A stretch of DNA of 64,000 nt from Psettodes erumei (Eukaryota; Chordata; Actinopteri; Pleuronectiformes; Psettodidae): assembly GCA_016785225.1 (NCBI GenBank), contig JAFBJZ010000660.1, positions 5,579,001 through 5,643,000 of the forward strand, read 5' to 3'. Position 1 is the first letter of the stretch. Each line of letters begins with the position of its first letter. The notes under the pieces were generated by a model. That model was given only the letters and a program-made list of their open reading frames with translations, was not told where the DNA came from and searched no databases. The translations under genes were made by a program, and so were the position numbers. Of this stretch, positions 1 through 11,642 are shown one piece after another.

Positions 1-1094
1 ACCTCCGAAAATATTTCTTCAGTCACGTGGCGTCGACGTTACTGGCAGAGTGGCTTTGTCTGTGTCCATTTAAGTCTTGAAGATAAATGTTTGCTGTTGG
101 CAGACCGCTGATATTTACTTTCCTGCGTGGGAGATCAGGGTGCAAATGCAGTCTATTCCTGTGTCTAAATATAGGAAGCAGGCGGACAGCAATGTTAAAG
201 TGTCACACTGATCACACAGGACTCTATTAAGAATCTCTGCACTGGGCCACACTGTCCTTCAACAAACACTTCAATTACTTTACACTGAGTTTGTTTGCGC
301 ACTGACCACACATGAAATGAACTCAATAAAGTGAAAGTAAGTTACATGAGGAGGACTTATTACCAGATTTGTTGGACTGTGTGATTCTCATCGCCACGAA
401 ACCTTTCCCAGTTCAGTCACTCAAGGAACGAACAGCGACAGCATGGGTGAGTGCTGCCAGTGGGCACGCACGGGAGAGGGCATGGGCACATTTACCGCAC
501 GCACAGTAAACACACTCAGAGTTAGACGTCTCATTCCCGTCTTGTCGTTTTCACCATTTTTCTTACTGTCAGCTCTCTCTTTTCATTCCTTCAGAACATA
601 ACTGGTTTCCTGCCACTGGGAGCACAGTTTTTTTTTTATGTTTACTGCCAAGCTGGGCCAGCCAGAGGTCTATAAATCACTGAAGTTGAGACAGTGTTGA
701 TAAAACGGTCCAATTTCTGTGACATCTAGGTGGAAGATCAGTGACTGTGGGACCAAAGCTGGGGGAGGAAATCTTTTTTTCAGATTAAAAAAAAAAGAAA
801 GAAAGGTGCAGCATTGTTTCAGTACCGACACGGGTGTATGTCAGCCTCTGAGATGATTACCGTGCTTTGACACATAATTCCTCAGCGGCGCAGGACTTCC
901 AGCCAGGGCTAGCCTGCAGACGGAGCCTGAGAGGGGGATCTGGCAGAAGTGGACTTAATGGATCCAAAGACGGCCCATGCAGCACAAACAGTCTGCACTG
1001 TGAGCTGATTGTTACTCACTTACCGTGGTCATTTGCTGACTTGGCGAACAGTAAATGACATAAAATAAGTTCTAATAAAAAATGAGTGAGAGAG

Positions 1095-1130
<36 letters not shown>

Positions 1131-2546
1131 CAGATAGGTAAAAGCATGAATAGGAAATAAAGTGCGCTTCTCATCTCAGACTCTCAATCACTGAGGGTTA
1201 CAAACTGCAGCAGGCTGTTCACATTAAATATGCCAAGGATTATTGATGGGCCTTGGACATGAAATCTGCCCTGGTTCAGCACAATGTATGTGTTTGTGTG
1301 CAGGCTGTGTATGTGTGCGACATGTAATTAATGGGGCTTGGACAGGGATACTGGCAGACCACCAGAGGAAAAGAAAACGCGCCACTCTGCCAATGTCTTG
1401 CAGGCTCAGAAAAAAAACCCCAAACCCCACCATCATGAATCCTGCTCAGCAACATCTGCTGCTTCTTTACCTGCAGCACTGTTATGCATGAATTGCAACT
1501 CCACTCACTCATAAACTGGATGCTTCCGGGTAAAACTCCACATACGTAGGAACACAAAGCACACAAAGAAACTTACATGCAGGCACTTATGGCATGCATG
1601 GGTGCAAAGTGTCCCAAAGTTGCACCAGTGTAACAGCTGTCTCCTCTACCGAGATCATTATTATGATAACCAAGGCGGCCATGTCTTCAGCATTATGGTG
1701 ACATCACCAAGGACAGGGAGTGGGGGCTGGCCTGAGAGCTACCAGGCATTACTGAGGCTAAAAATACATCAGCGAACGCTGCTGATGCTTTTCGGAGTAA
1801 CTAACTGTAATATGTGACACTGCCTTGAACGATGACCATTTCTGCAGCGGACTCTCCGTATCATCATGTTCAACGCCGCACTGAGTTTCCAATCACATTA
1901 AGTACATTTATTAAAGGGCTGAAAGGAGTGTGACAGCGGAGAGCTGCGTGTGCGAAGCTGCTTCAATGTGAGGCTCATTTGAAATGCAGGGAGAAAGCCC
2001 CTGTCACGCTAATTTAAAAGTATGTCAGAAAGGAAGACAAGGAGAGGCTGTCCCTGTCCATGGTGCTGACTGCTCCATCATCATAATCATCACTCATTAG
2101 TCTCCTCAGCTTTGAGCCAACTGCATGTACTCTTCCTGAGGGACATCCAGTTTCTTACCTAACAATATAAAAAAAATCATGTGTTAAATGGAAAAAAGAA
2201 AAGGAAGAAAAACTGCAGTTCTCTCTGTGCACATTCACAGAGCTCACGGGGCTGATGGTGGACAGACGGTGATAAAAGTGAGAGGAATTGAAGCTCCTGG
2301 ATTAACATGACACGACTCTCTACTACTGCTCGACTTCAAATTCAAAGTAAGTCAGGACCGCTGGGTTGATTTGGCTGAATTAATGCATAACATTCACCCG
2401 AACCGCGGCGAGCCACAGAAAATCGCAGGACATTCAGACCACAAGACTCAAGCATGCACTTCTGCACGAAGGTGCAGAGTCTTTTTGGGAGGTTTTGTTG
2501 ATAAAACACTGAAAAGAAAATGCAGCGAAGGAGCCGGACTCCTTAC
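1..2546 (-). other. golga7b: Putative golga7b intron 1 (5' part of the intron only)
   Basis: If the MATE exon at 2547-2558 is real, everything to its left on the minus strand is first-intron DNA, beginning with the donor GTAAGG (2546-2541). I searched the minus strand by eye for the expected second exon (V-HNLQ..., KVFIQRDY) and did not find it, so that exon should lie beyond the left edge. The stretch contains a (GA)n tract and short A/T runs. None of its small open frames resembles a known protein. Confidence 0.5.
1097..1129. repeat. (GA)n microsatellite
   Basis: Uninterrupted GA dinucleotides of about 33 bp, preceded by a short impure GA-rich lead-in. Confidence 0.95.
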
Positions 2547-2558
2547 CTCTGTCGCCAT
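2547..2558 (-). CDS. golga7b: Putative first coding exon of golga7b (golgin A7 family member B), partial
   Basis: Read on the minus strand, CAACATGG gives an ATG in good context at 2558-2556. The codons ATG GCG ACA GAG (MATE) follow, then GTAAGG, a strong U2 donor, so the intron would be phase 0. GOLGA7B proteins of vertebrates start MATEV and are small palmitoylated Golgi-associated adaptors; the paralogue GOLGA7 forms the RAS palmitoyltransferase complex with ZDHHC9. The exon sits in a dense CpG island and points away from sfrp5, as GOLGA7B does from SFRP5 in human. Only four codons are in view and no second exon is present, so the call rests on start, donor, CpG island and synteny together. 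It could also be the first exon of another gene, or chance. Confidence 0.55.
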
Positions 2559-2790
2559 GTTGCGGTGAGTATCTGTCCCGTGCTGAAAAACGACGACCGT
2601 TCGCTCTCGCGCCGTGCGGGACAACGCGACCGTACCGCGGAGCCCTGGCAGGGAGGACTGGACACGCGAGCGGGCGTGCACGTGTGAGTGCGTGACCGCG
2701 CGCGCGCGCGCGCCAACGGCTGCTGCCGCGAAGGGTGAATTTCTGTCAACGGATGAAGCGAGAACAATTCGCTCTCGCGTTCAGTTTTCA
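2559..2790 (-). promoter_or_regulatory. CpG-island promoter / 5' UTR of the minus-strand gene (putative golga7b)
   Basis: About 30 CpG dinucleotides occur within roughly 160 bp (2581-2740), against strong CpG depletion in the surrounding DNA. This is the signature of an unmethylated vertebrate promoter. It lies immediately 5' of the minus-strand ATG at 2558. It includes an alternating CG tract at 2697-2713. No TATA box is apparent, as is usual for such promoters. The transcription start cannot be placed from sequence alone. Confidence 0.6.
2697..2713. repeat. Alternating (CG)8 tract
   Basis: Eight uninterrupted CG dinucleotides plus one C inside the CpG island, about 140 bp upstream of the putative golga7b start codon. 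Pure CG alternation is the strongest Z-DNA-forming sequence. Confidence 0.95.
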
Positions 2791-3936
2791 AGGTCAGGCT
2801 TTCAAAACGAACCCCCGGCGATTTATGTAGGTTACGGTTTCTTTTAGCCTCCCCCCATTTTCTTGTGCAGTATTAAAATTTTCATTGATTATCAATAATT
2901 CAAATAAAGTGCATTGGTTTCCCTTCACATTTGCAACCGCTTTGGGACAAGCAACAATAGCGGAAACTACTCTAATCTACTGTAAGAGATTAACAGAAGC
3001 AGTTTTCGTTTTCAGAATTTTAAACTAATGTCAAAACAGACAGAAATAATCCAATGTTCTAATTATATACACAAACATGTAGGGGGGTATGAGTGCCATG
3101 ATAACTCAGAAGTACTGTCACAGTAAAAGTCTATATGCTGCTCTTACAGTGCTATAAGAAACAGGCGTGTTATACTGATACCCATGAGATTAAAAACATA
3201 TATTAGATCATTATCAAGTCACCAGTGAGTGACAGCGTGAGTCTCCAGGGGGAATATTGTACTGAATGCATTGTTAAATATGAATCCGTTGTTCCAGGCA
3301 GCATTAAGAGCAGCTCTATAGTATATTCAAATTCCAACCTGCTCTCGTATTCAGCCAAAGCCGTGTAGTCATGCAGCGAGGGATTGCTGCAGCCAACACT
3401 GGCCTTTAAAGCAGATTGGTTCTGGTGCAGGGCGGTCATGCTGTGGTGACTCATAGCCCCATATGTTTAATGCACGATTAGAAAGAGCTCATATTTAAAC
3501 ATTCATCAGAGCCCACTTGGAAATACCATGTTGCCTCTGCTTTTTTTTCTTCTTCTTTAGAAAATGGCCAGTTCTTCCGATTCACAAGCAGCTCAAGGCT
3601 TCACAAAGGTTTGCACTTTTTACAAGGTAGACTTGAAATTCCTAAACATGTTGGAAAAAAAATTAAGCAGCCAGATAAAAGCTCACATTTTCATTCTCTT
3701 GACACGCCCAAGGACAGGAGAAATGTTTTTGATTTGATGAAAAGGGCAGGGATGAAAGACGGCGAGAGGAAGCACTTTGACGAGGCTATTTTTGGGCAAA
3801 CCTCTTGTTTTCCTCGTTCTTGTTTGATATCATGAGTCATGACGTGTGCTGAAATTAGTCACTGTCGCTGTCACTACAATGCACATTTCCCCGAGGTGCG
3901 CTTAGATCACATTTCTGGCAGAGATGCTCAAATGCG

Positions 3937-3957
3937 CACACACACACACACACACAA
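3937..3957. repeat. (CA)n microsatellite
   Basis: About ten CA units followed by an interrupted tail (AAATACACATACACACAG). Confidence 0.9.
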
Positions 3958-5528
3958 ATACACATACACACAGATATATTCACAACACACAGCAGCAGCT
4001 CGCTCTTGTGAATGGAAACAGAATCCAAAAATACGGTGGAAGAGCCTTAACAAAATGAGAATTATGCAGAACTAATATTATTTGCCAGGAGCCTGCTGCT
4101 TGCTCCAGATTTCATGAAAAGATGCGTATCTAATCACACGCTGGCACAGATTCCTTTGGGGTGTGTGCATTTCTATTCATATTCGTGTGTGCGTGTACGG
4201 ATGGGAAGTTGGGTGTGCACGAGCGCGTGTTCCCCGCTCGGCACTCTCAAGCGTATTTTTTCCACAAGGCTTTCAGGCACGCATACAGTACACTCACTCG
4301 CCAAATCATGTGAAGCTGAGCCTAAGGAATCAATTCAGCAGATACAGCTCCTCATTAGTGTTTATTATATGTGCATGATGTGTAGGAAGTGGACCTCATT
4401 AGGATGAGACTGAAGATTTGCAGCAAACATGAGGCTCGTACCATGCACACCAATCCACAGCTTGTGTGTAGCTGGAGGTGGGGGGTGGGGTGTGGGCAGT
4501 ATCACGTGGTATCACTTTCTCAGTCTCAGTTTCAGGATCATCACACCCCTACATACTATGATGGATGTTACGCAGTTTGCTTAGGTTCTTACCAATAGCA
4601 TGGCAAAAAAAATGAAGTCCCGAGAACAAAATATTTCTTTTCATATACGCCGATGTGAATGCTTTCTCATCTGACGCCCTGATCAGCATCTCTGGCCACT
4701 GCCTCCTTAAGACAAATGATTGCTCCAATAATATTTAAAATGATTTTGGTCGGGTTGGCTTCAGACACAAAAACTATTTGGTTAGGGAAAAGATGACAGT
4801 TTACATTTTTTTAAAAATGGCTGAATTTAGGCTGAGCTTATTAACACAGTGGCATCAAATTATTCTCATGCATGTTTACAGCTGGAAGTTGTTTACGTGC
4901 CTGGGGTTAGACGCTCACGTTCAGCATCTTGTCGTGCTTACGTTGGCAGTCTGGCATGATGCTACAGAGTGTCAGCAGGGATCTCAAAGGAGCCAAAGCT
5001 GACGTGAGCGCCATCATCCGTTTTCACCGTATCCTGTCATCAACTGAAGAAAACTTAGATTTCACAGTGAACCACAGTGTTGAACCAATGGACTGTCATG
5101 CAGGTCAATGGTATGAGCAGCTGGGGTCTGCGGTAGAGTTGTAGTACACAGTTTTGTGTCAGCTACAGTCAGCGTGTGTCACAGATGTTCACGATTGGTT
5201 TCACAACCGACACAAAAATGTTTATTTGGTTACATGTTGACTGAGATAGGAAAGATATTGGTTTTTGGTTTTGGGTTGATTGTCTTTTGGGTTTCCAGCG
5301 GATGTAAACCGACGGAGAAAATTACTGGGTTGGTACATTCAAACTTCCATCGTGGCTGAGCATATGCATTCCTATTCATATTGAGAATGTAATGAAAGAA
5401 GATGCCTTCATATTACATCTCATTCTGCTCTTCCAGTGTGTCTGAATCTGCACTTCAGCAGAAAAACAATAACTTCACCGCAGCCTTAAATTATCATAAT
5501 GACCCATAGCACAGTACATACACTCACA

Positions 5529-5554
5529 CTCTCTCTCTCTCTCACACACACACA
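5529..5554. repeat. Compound (CT)n(CA)n microsatellite
   Basis: Seven CT units run directly into about six CA units. Confidence 0.9.
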
Positions 5555-6510
5555 TACGGACGCACAAATATAGCCATTTTCACATTTCTTCCCTCATGAA
5601 ATATTTATTTCAGCAAAATATTCTTGGTTTCCGCTTCACTCCGAAACTGCCAGGTTCTATTTGAAGCCCGTGCTGTGAAATGTCGGAGATGGTGATACTG
5701 ACCCTACAATCAAAAGAAAAAAAGGAGTAAAGAAAACACAAAATATTACTGCGGGTTCTTTGCCTTCATGTTCCCTGACTCGCAGTGCTAACGTAGCATT
5801 AAGCACTTTGTCAGGGTTTCTTGGTTTATGTGGTTTTGACTTGTCAGGTTAATCAAATCATCACCTGCGCTGTGCAAGACTGTTCACCTGACCAGTTCTT
5901 ACACCTCGTAAAACACTTTGTTTGACTTCACTGCTGCTTCCTGTTCCAGGGCGCTTTAAAAAGAACAGACAAAAATAAAAAATTGTTTGGAATTACTGAT
6001 TTATACAGATACTATTAGAATTTTCTTAGCTTTTGATTAAAGACATATAAAACATGACTAAACAACAACAAAAATATATTTTTTCACTTTCTTAATATTT
6101 GGGTATGTGTATTGTACTATAAATAGATCCACATTAGCTCATAGCCAAGTTTATATTCCTGTTCAGTATCAACAGATATCTTCTGTTTTGCTCTAGTTGT
6201 TTGCGGCAACAGTGAACAACAGATCCAAGGCCCTTAACAAATATTAGAATGAAGACAACGGGACAGTTGGTGGTTGGTTTGAATGACCCTGCAGATATGG
6301 TCTGTAATTCAGGTGTGAATGTACATGTGTCCCATTGATGTTTCTGTACGTGTGTGGATTAAGGGTTAAGTTTTGTATTAAATGTTCAGAAATGAATGCA
6401 CTGCGATCTCTGACATTTCCCCCGCAATAACACAAATCTGTTTGTTTGGGTGTCTGGTTGTCGTCAGGAAAAGTCTTGTCTTCATTTGTGGTTTTGTGTG
6501 TGTGAGTGAA

Positions 6511-6535
6511 TGTGTGTGTGTGTGTGTGTATGTGT
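6511..6535. repeat. (TG)n microsatellite
   Basis: About nine TG units ending in TATGTGT, preceded by a shorter TGTGTGTG run at 6494-6504. Confidence 0.9.
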
Positions 6536-6551
6536 TTCTGGGATGAATGCT

Positions 6552-6593
6552 GGAATGCTGACCTGTCCCCCCTTCTTGGCAATCAAATCAGAG
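6552..6593 (+). repeat. Duplicated 42-bp motif, copy 1
   Basis: Begins GGAATGCTGACCTGTCCC, then a 7-base variable spacer, then TGGCAATCAAATCAGAG. A close copy lies at 7179-7219 in the same orientation. Outside the spacer, 32 of 35 positions agree. The following dozen bases still agree partly and differ mainly by transitions, so this is likely a diverged duplication. It is not part of any coding frame I recognise. Confidence 0.7.
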
Positions 6594-7178
6594 CTGAAAA
6601 CTGTTAGGGCAGATTGGATTTCCTGGGAGGTTTGGATTCCTGCAGCAGACAGGCTAAATTATCCTCTGCTGGTGAGATCTGAACACATTTGTTTATGTAG
6701 TGCAGCTTGCATGTGTCTTAACAGTGACATCAGCTCCGACTTTTGCATGCACACGCTACCTGTACGAGGGAGTGATGCATGAGATTTGTGTCCATGCGCA
6801 CCGTGTTTTCAATCTCCAGCTCGTCTGGGCATCGTGCCACAGCAAACACCCTTCCCCTATTGACTTAACCACAACTTGAGAATCTCACAGACACACAAAT
6901 ACACAGATACTGTCAGAGGAGCGCACTGAAAGAGATCTTGTTCTCTTCCAACATGACAGGAAATGAGAACTCTCAAACCAAAAAATATATTAAATTGGAG
7001 TCTTTAAAGCAAATAAACATCTCCTCAAATGCCTTCCAACATTTCAGATACCAAAGGCGACCTAAATAAAACCGAGTCTGCGTTTGAAAGCGTCTGCCAC
7101 ACATCCTCCATCTTTCATAAGCACAGGCTGGATTATTTGGTGTCTGTGTGGCCTTTCAACAGTTGGCCTGGTCCTGCA

Positions 7179-7219
7179 GGAATGTTGATCTGTCCCTCTC
7201 GCTGGCAATCAAATCTGAG
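7179..7219 (+). repeat. Duplicated 42-bp motif, copy 2
   Basis: Begins GGAATGTTGATCTGTCCC, then a 6-base spacer, then TGGCAATCAAATCTGAG. It is the partner of 6552-6593, about 630 bp downstream. The differences between copies are CT/TC transitions and one A/T. Confidence 0.7.
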
Positions 7220-9564
7220 TCGAGGACTTTTCGTTTCTGAGAGCCAGCAGATGTTCTCATATCTGATGTCAGCGCTGGCCGGTTAAATTTGAACATACCA
7301 GCTGAGATATCTGTTGACATTGCACAAGACACTGTCAAGGCAACTTGATCGTCTCGATTCACACGTCATTACAGGAACAAGCCTCGGAGGGCAAATGAAA
7401 GGAAGCCGTTTGGAAGAAAGTAATCTGCTCATACTGACTCATTCACAGTTGCAAAGAAGAGTTAAGGAAAGCAGATGATGAAAAGGACGAATAAATGGCA
7501 AGAAAGGGTAATTACAGGGTGAGAAAATTGTGTTTAAGGGTTACATGAAAGTGAAACAGTGACTGTTTGTTTGTTCTCGCCAAGGAATAACAGGGAAGAG
7601 CTGGCCGCAGCTGAGGCAGACAGATAAATGGAGGAGGCTGACATCTGTGCGTTCACGATTATGCCTTGCATGGGCTAAGACACAGTCACAAGCAATGACA
7701 AACTCCCTCTTTGTAAGAATCCAGGTAAGATTGTCTGGCTGTTCTACAATAACTGCTGAAAAACGGAAAAAAACACACACGCACAGCCTGGCATCACCGG
7801 ACCAATTATATTAATCCGGCTGCAGAGAAATATGTATTCATCCTGAGCCAGGCTGAAAATATTACAGTGCAACTGAGTACGACAGCTGGAATGGCAGAGT
7901 GACGCGCCGGAGGCAAAACAGATCCTCCTCTAATAAATTTCAGATCAAGGGGGAGGAATCAGCAGGCTTTAGTTCCTCTGAGCGATCAGAGGCACGGGTT
8001 GCAAAGGGAGGAAAAAGGGTGGGGGCGGTGGGGGAGAGATAAAAACAGAAATATAGAAAGACAGAGAGGATGTGATTTGCGTTACTCTAATCCCTCGCGA
8101 GCGACAATATCATTAATTAAGCGGCGCGGGAGATAACAGATAGCAACAAATGAAATCCCCCCTGCCAGTTTGAGGGAGCTTGCGGCTCCAGGAGGGAGGC
8201 TGACATCCTGCAAATTGCACAGCAACACACGGAGTAGATAAGGAGCAAAAGTGACACTGATTTGAATGCTTTTGTCGTGGACTGACCCCAGTCATAAGCG
8301 CTGAAATATTACTGCGGTGCTTGTTGCTCACTGCACCACGAAGGCGTGATTTATACGGCCTGGCTCTCTTTCTTTAATAATGACAGACGACAAGCGATGG
8401 TTACGCCTCTATATTTTGATAGAGACTGACACAAGCACTTCATCTCGTTCCCGTTTCAAAATGCCACCCACTGTATCCCCGCAGTCCCCCTTTAACTGAT
8501 GGTTTGCAGGCTTTTCACTGTCTTACTGAATAACAATATTCTCAATGTATGCTGTGACAACTGGGGTCCTTCAGTGCACCCGCTGCCAGAGAGAAGGAAG
8601 GAGAGGAGACAAATGAGATGAGCCAACAGATTCTTGCCCAGATCGCTCATATGCACACTGCCGCACTGCCATATAAAGACATATTCAGCTTTGTTTAAAG
8701 AGACATGCAGAGCTGTCCCTCCCCGCTGGAACGCACACTCGCAGTGTCAACGCGCAAGCCATGGCTCGTTGTTACCCAGCGCCTCTGTTTGCCCAGCTTT
8801 GATGTGGAGCTCATTAAAACTGCCTTGATTTGTAAGCACAAACAGCGAAAGCCGCCAAATCCGTAGGGTCGGTTCTCTCACTTCAGGTTCCAGCTAAATG
8901 ATGTCCTCACTGTAGCTGCAGAGAAGATGCAGGTTTAAACTGCCGCTCTGGGTCGATGGGCGTCTCGGCCCCTGCAGGTTTTCGAGACGGACATGTGTGG
9001 AAAGGCTTTACAGCAGAGAAAACATCCCGGTGTGCCCGCACACACGGAGACGCGCATAGCTTCCCGCTGAGCTAGTGGAACTCGGCCGGCATACGTATAT
9101 GTCTGGTTTGTTGCCATGGTTTCACTCACCTTCGCGCCTGCTACTGTGTCTTGTTGGAAAAAAAAAAAAAAGTCCTGAAAATAAATCTCATTACCAAGGC
9201 ATAGGGGATTTTTTCCTTTTAAAATGGTTCCTATTGCAGAGGAAACATTTTTATGAATAATCAATGAGTTAACTTTTCAGACAAACTTTCGCTGCGGTGC
9301 CGCTCTGTGACTTATAAAAAGTATTTTTGTCTCGTCTACTATGTGCCACTATTTTGAGCAGCGCTTGATTTGAGCCATAAAAGCTCGAATATTGCGTCGT
9401 GCTGCTTGATCAACCGCATCGCTAAGGTCCCTCGGTGGCAAGCAACGAAGCTACCAGGCGTGATTATAAATACAGTAGCAGCTCATAAACATCCATAAGG
9501 ATGGCTATAATGCAGTGATAGGATTTTATGCTCCAGTTGGGTGACCCTTCAGCATGTAAGGGCT
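7220..9564. other. Intergenic DNA with possible conserved regulatory element, no gene seen
   Basis: No frame here resembles a protein. The part at about 7920-8335 has the look of a developmental regulatory element. It has mixed AT- and GC-rich blocks, a TCTAATCC (Otx/Pitx-like) site at 8086, the palindromes TCGCGA (8095) and TTAATTAA (8113), and low simple-repeat content. This is a visual impression only and needs cross-species alignment. Confidence 0.35.
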
Positions 9565-9613
9565 AATTGTAGCTTCAGCTTAGCTGAAGCTAGCTGAGGC
9601 TGAAGCTACAATT
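9565..9613. repeat. Nested inverted repeat (two alternative hairpins)
   Basis: AATTGTAGCTTCAGC (9565-9579) is exactly inverted at 9599-9613, giving 15-bp arms around a 19-bp spacer. Inside and overlapping the left arm, AGCTTCAGCT (9571-9580) is exactly inverted at 9582-9591 across one base. The two structures compete for the same left arm. No flanking target-site duplication or transposase is visible. Confidence 0.85.
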
Positions 9614-10010
9614 TGCTTTCTACTCGGGTGATGGCTGGAGAAGCTGTTTCTTATTTACAAAGCTGCGCAATCTGAGCAAGCTGCTGTCTTCGAGATCGGT
9701 GGGACTGGATGGTTCTGAATTTCTGCGCCATTTGTTCTGGATCAGGCAGCTGAGATTATAAATTTGATTTCAAGAAGAAAAACAGGGTTTATGTGGAGAA
9801 AGATTTGTAAAGCGCGGGCCGACGACATACATCTTACTATTCTGTGTCAATATGAATTACCTTCTTTCTTTTTAACAATGACTCATCAGATTGAAACCAG
9901 ATATGATTAATTTCCATGGAGCTAAAGATGAGTTTCCACTTAGGCCACATCCAACCCAGATTATGCTCGACAGTACTGATTATCGAATTATGCAAGCACG
10001 CATACACACA

Positions 10011-10016
<6 letters not shown>

Positions 10017-10058
<42 letters not shown>
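10017..10058. repeat. (CA)21 microsatellite
   Basis: Pure CA run of 42 bp. Confidence 0.95.
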
Positions 10059-10064
<6 letters not shown>

Positions 10065-11626
10065 GCTTCACTCACAGTTGAGCGAAAACATGACGGGGGG
10101 AAAAAAGGGCCGTTTCCAATAATGAAGAGAGAGATGGTCCCGCCAGGAGGCAGATGATGCTGCATTTGTCTTCAGCGGCGAGAGAGAGGAAAGGGAGAAG
10201 AGACTTCTTACATAAGAGGTGATTTTAAGAGTACTGAGAGTCCCACGTCCACTCCATCTTGAATGAATTGTGGGGTGAGCAGAGGATACCAAAAATGAAA
10301 TAAAAGAGTTCTCTCGCTGCGGATGACAGTCGTGACTTTTCAAAGCTTTTCGCGTGCGCTGAGCTCCTGTCCTGGCAGCGCGTGCAGCCGACAGCGAGAC
10401 ACCAGGCACAAAAGGTTGACTTGTTAAACATACAGAATTTATGGGCTCTCAGGACGTTGCACAGTAAAGTCCCGTCAGTGATACTGACAGCAACAAGCGC
10501 GAAAGCTGTTGGATTGAGCCCCGTGATAGAGTGCTCTGTAATGTAGTGGAGTGTAATGATACCACCACCAGCAGCCGTCCTACCGAGACAAGAAAAATGA
10601 GCCTGTCAGGGGAAAGAAAAGGGAAAAAGACAGAAGAAAAAAAAAAATCCCCCCTCAAAGTTTTGATGTGCAGTTTGGCCGCAGCTCCGCTTTTCACAGC
10701 CAAGTCTCTGCACAGATTAAAATACACTTATTCCATCAAACATCCAGGGAAGCCGCCTGCCAGTTATCTGGCCGCTATTTGTTTACAGGGCGGAGGGATC
10801 CAGCTCTTCTTTTTTGGCCGAGCGAGGACTGAGCGCAGGTCCGTGCCGATCTGCTGGTGAGGAGCTGTGGCACTCATGTAACAAGAAACACCAGGTGCAG
10901 AGCTCGTAGACCAGTAGACATTTTTTGACTTTTTTACCACTGTCACGGTAATGTTCCTTAACTTTCACAAAATGAGCCTCATAATTGCAAGTAATCAGTT
11001 TCGGGAGAAACGGACTAATGCACGTCTCCTACATTAAATCAGACAGTAACGCCGCTCTCGCTCCTACCATATGAAAATGACTGTAATCATAAATGAAAGT
11101 GAGGGTTCGGGCCACGTGCCAAGTGGGCCTTGATGTAGCCCACAGTGAGAGCAGAATTTCAGGCTGTTGGGAAGCTCATTTCTTGCTGTGGCTGAGGAGT
11201 TTGTAGGAGAAGGCACGACGGAGCCAGCCAGTTTCCTGCCTTCAGATGGCAGAGCAGATGGCAGAGTCCTGAGAGGCCGACGCTCCAGCCTGTCGCCCAG
11301 CTCTCCGTCAGCAGCACTCACTTCCTCAGCACTTTTTGCACTGGCAGCCATGACCTAGCACCGCTTACACGCTCACACCGCTTGTACATTCTCTGAGTAC
11401 AAATATGCTTTAAAAAAAAAAAAGAACACATGCACCGGTCGGGGCCCGTTTGCTTCATAAACCTTCAGGAACGACGCGGGAATTCTGGCAGGATTTAGGT
11501 GAATCCCCCTCCGCTCTCACGGAGGTTCCGAGCTATTTTTTACATTGTAAGAAAACAGCAGCACTCCAGATCCATAGTCCTCCAAGCAGGACGGGTCAGC
11601 CAGAGGCCAAAGATCAACCGTGCCCG

Positions 11627-11642
11627 CTGCCCCCTCTAGTGG
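11627..11642 (-). promoter_or_regulatory. CTCF-like motif, minus orientation
   Basis: The plus strand reads CTGCCCCCTCTAGTGG; its complement CCACTAGAGGGGGCAG matches the CTCF core (CCASYAGRKGGCRS) except for one G where C is expected. The orientation is opposite to the motif at 61236. Binding is unproven. Confidence 0.4.

Larger units (their letters stand above)
2791..6510. other. Intergenic DNA, no gene seen
   Basis: Mostly A/T-rich sequence with short chance frames, none with a recognisable domain. It holds a (CA)n tract at 3937-3957 followed by a degenerate CA-rich tail, and a compound (CT)n(CA)n tract at 5529-5554. At 3833-3847 an AP-1-like TGAGTCA overlaps a GTCATGAC palindrome, which may be a regulatory site but is unsupported otherwise. 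Confidence 0.6.

Noticed and set aside
2041..2160. Possible golga7b exon 2 next to a TTACCT (minus-strand donor-like) at 2155
   Set aside because: The minus-strand translation does not give the expected VHNLQELRR or KVFIQRDY, and stops interrupt it.
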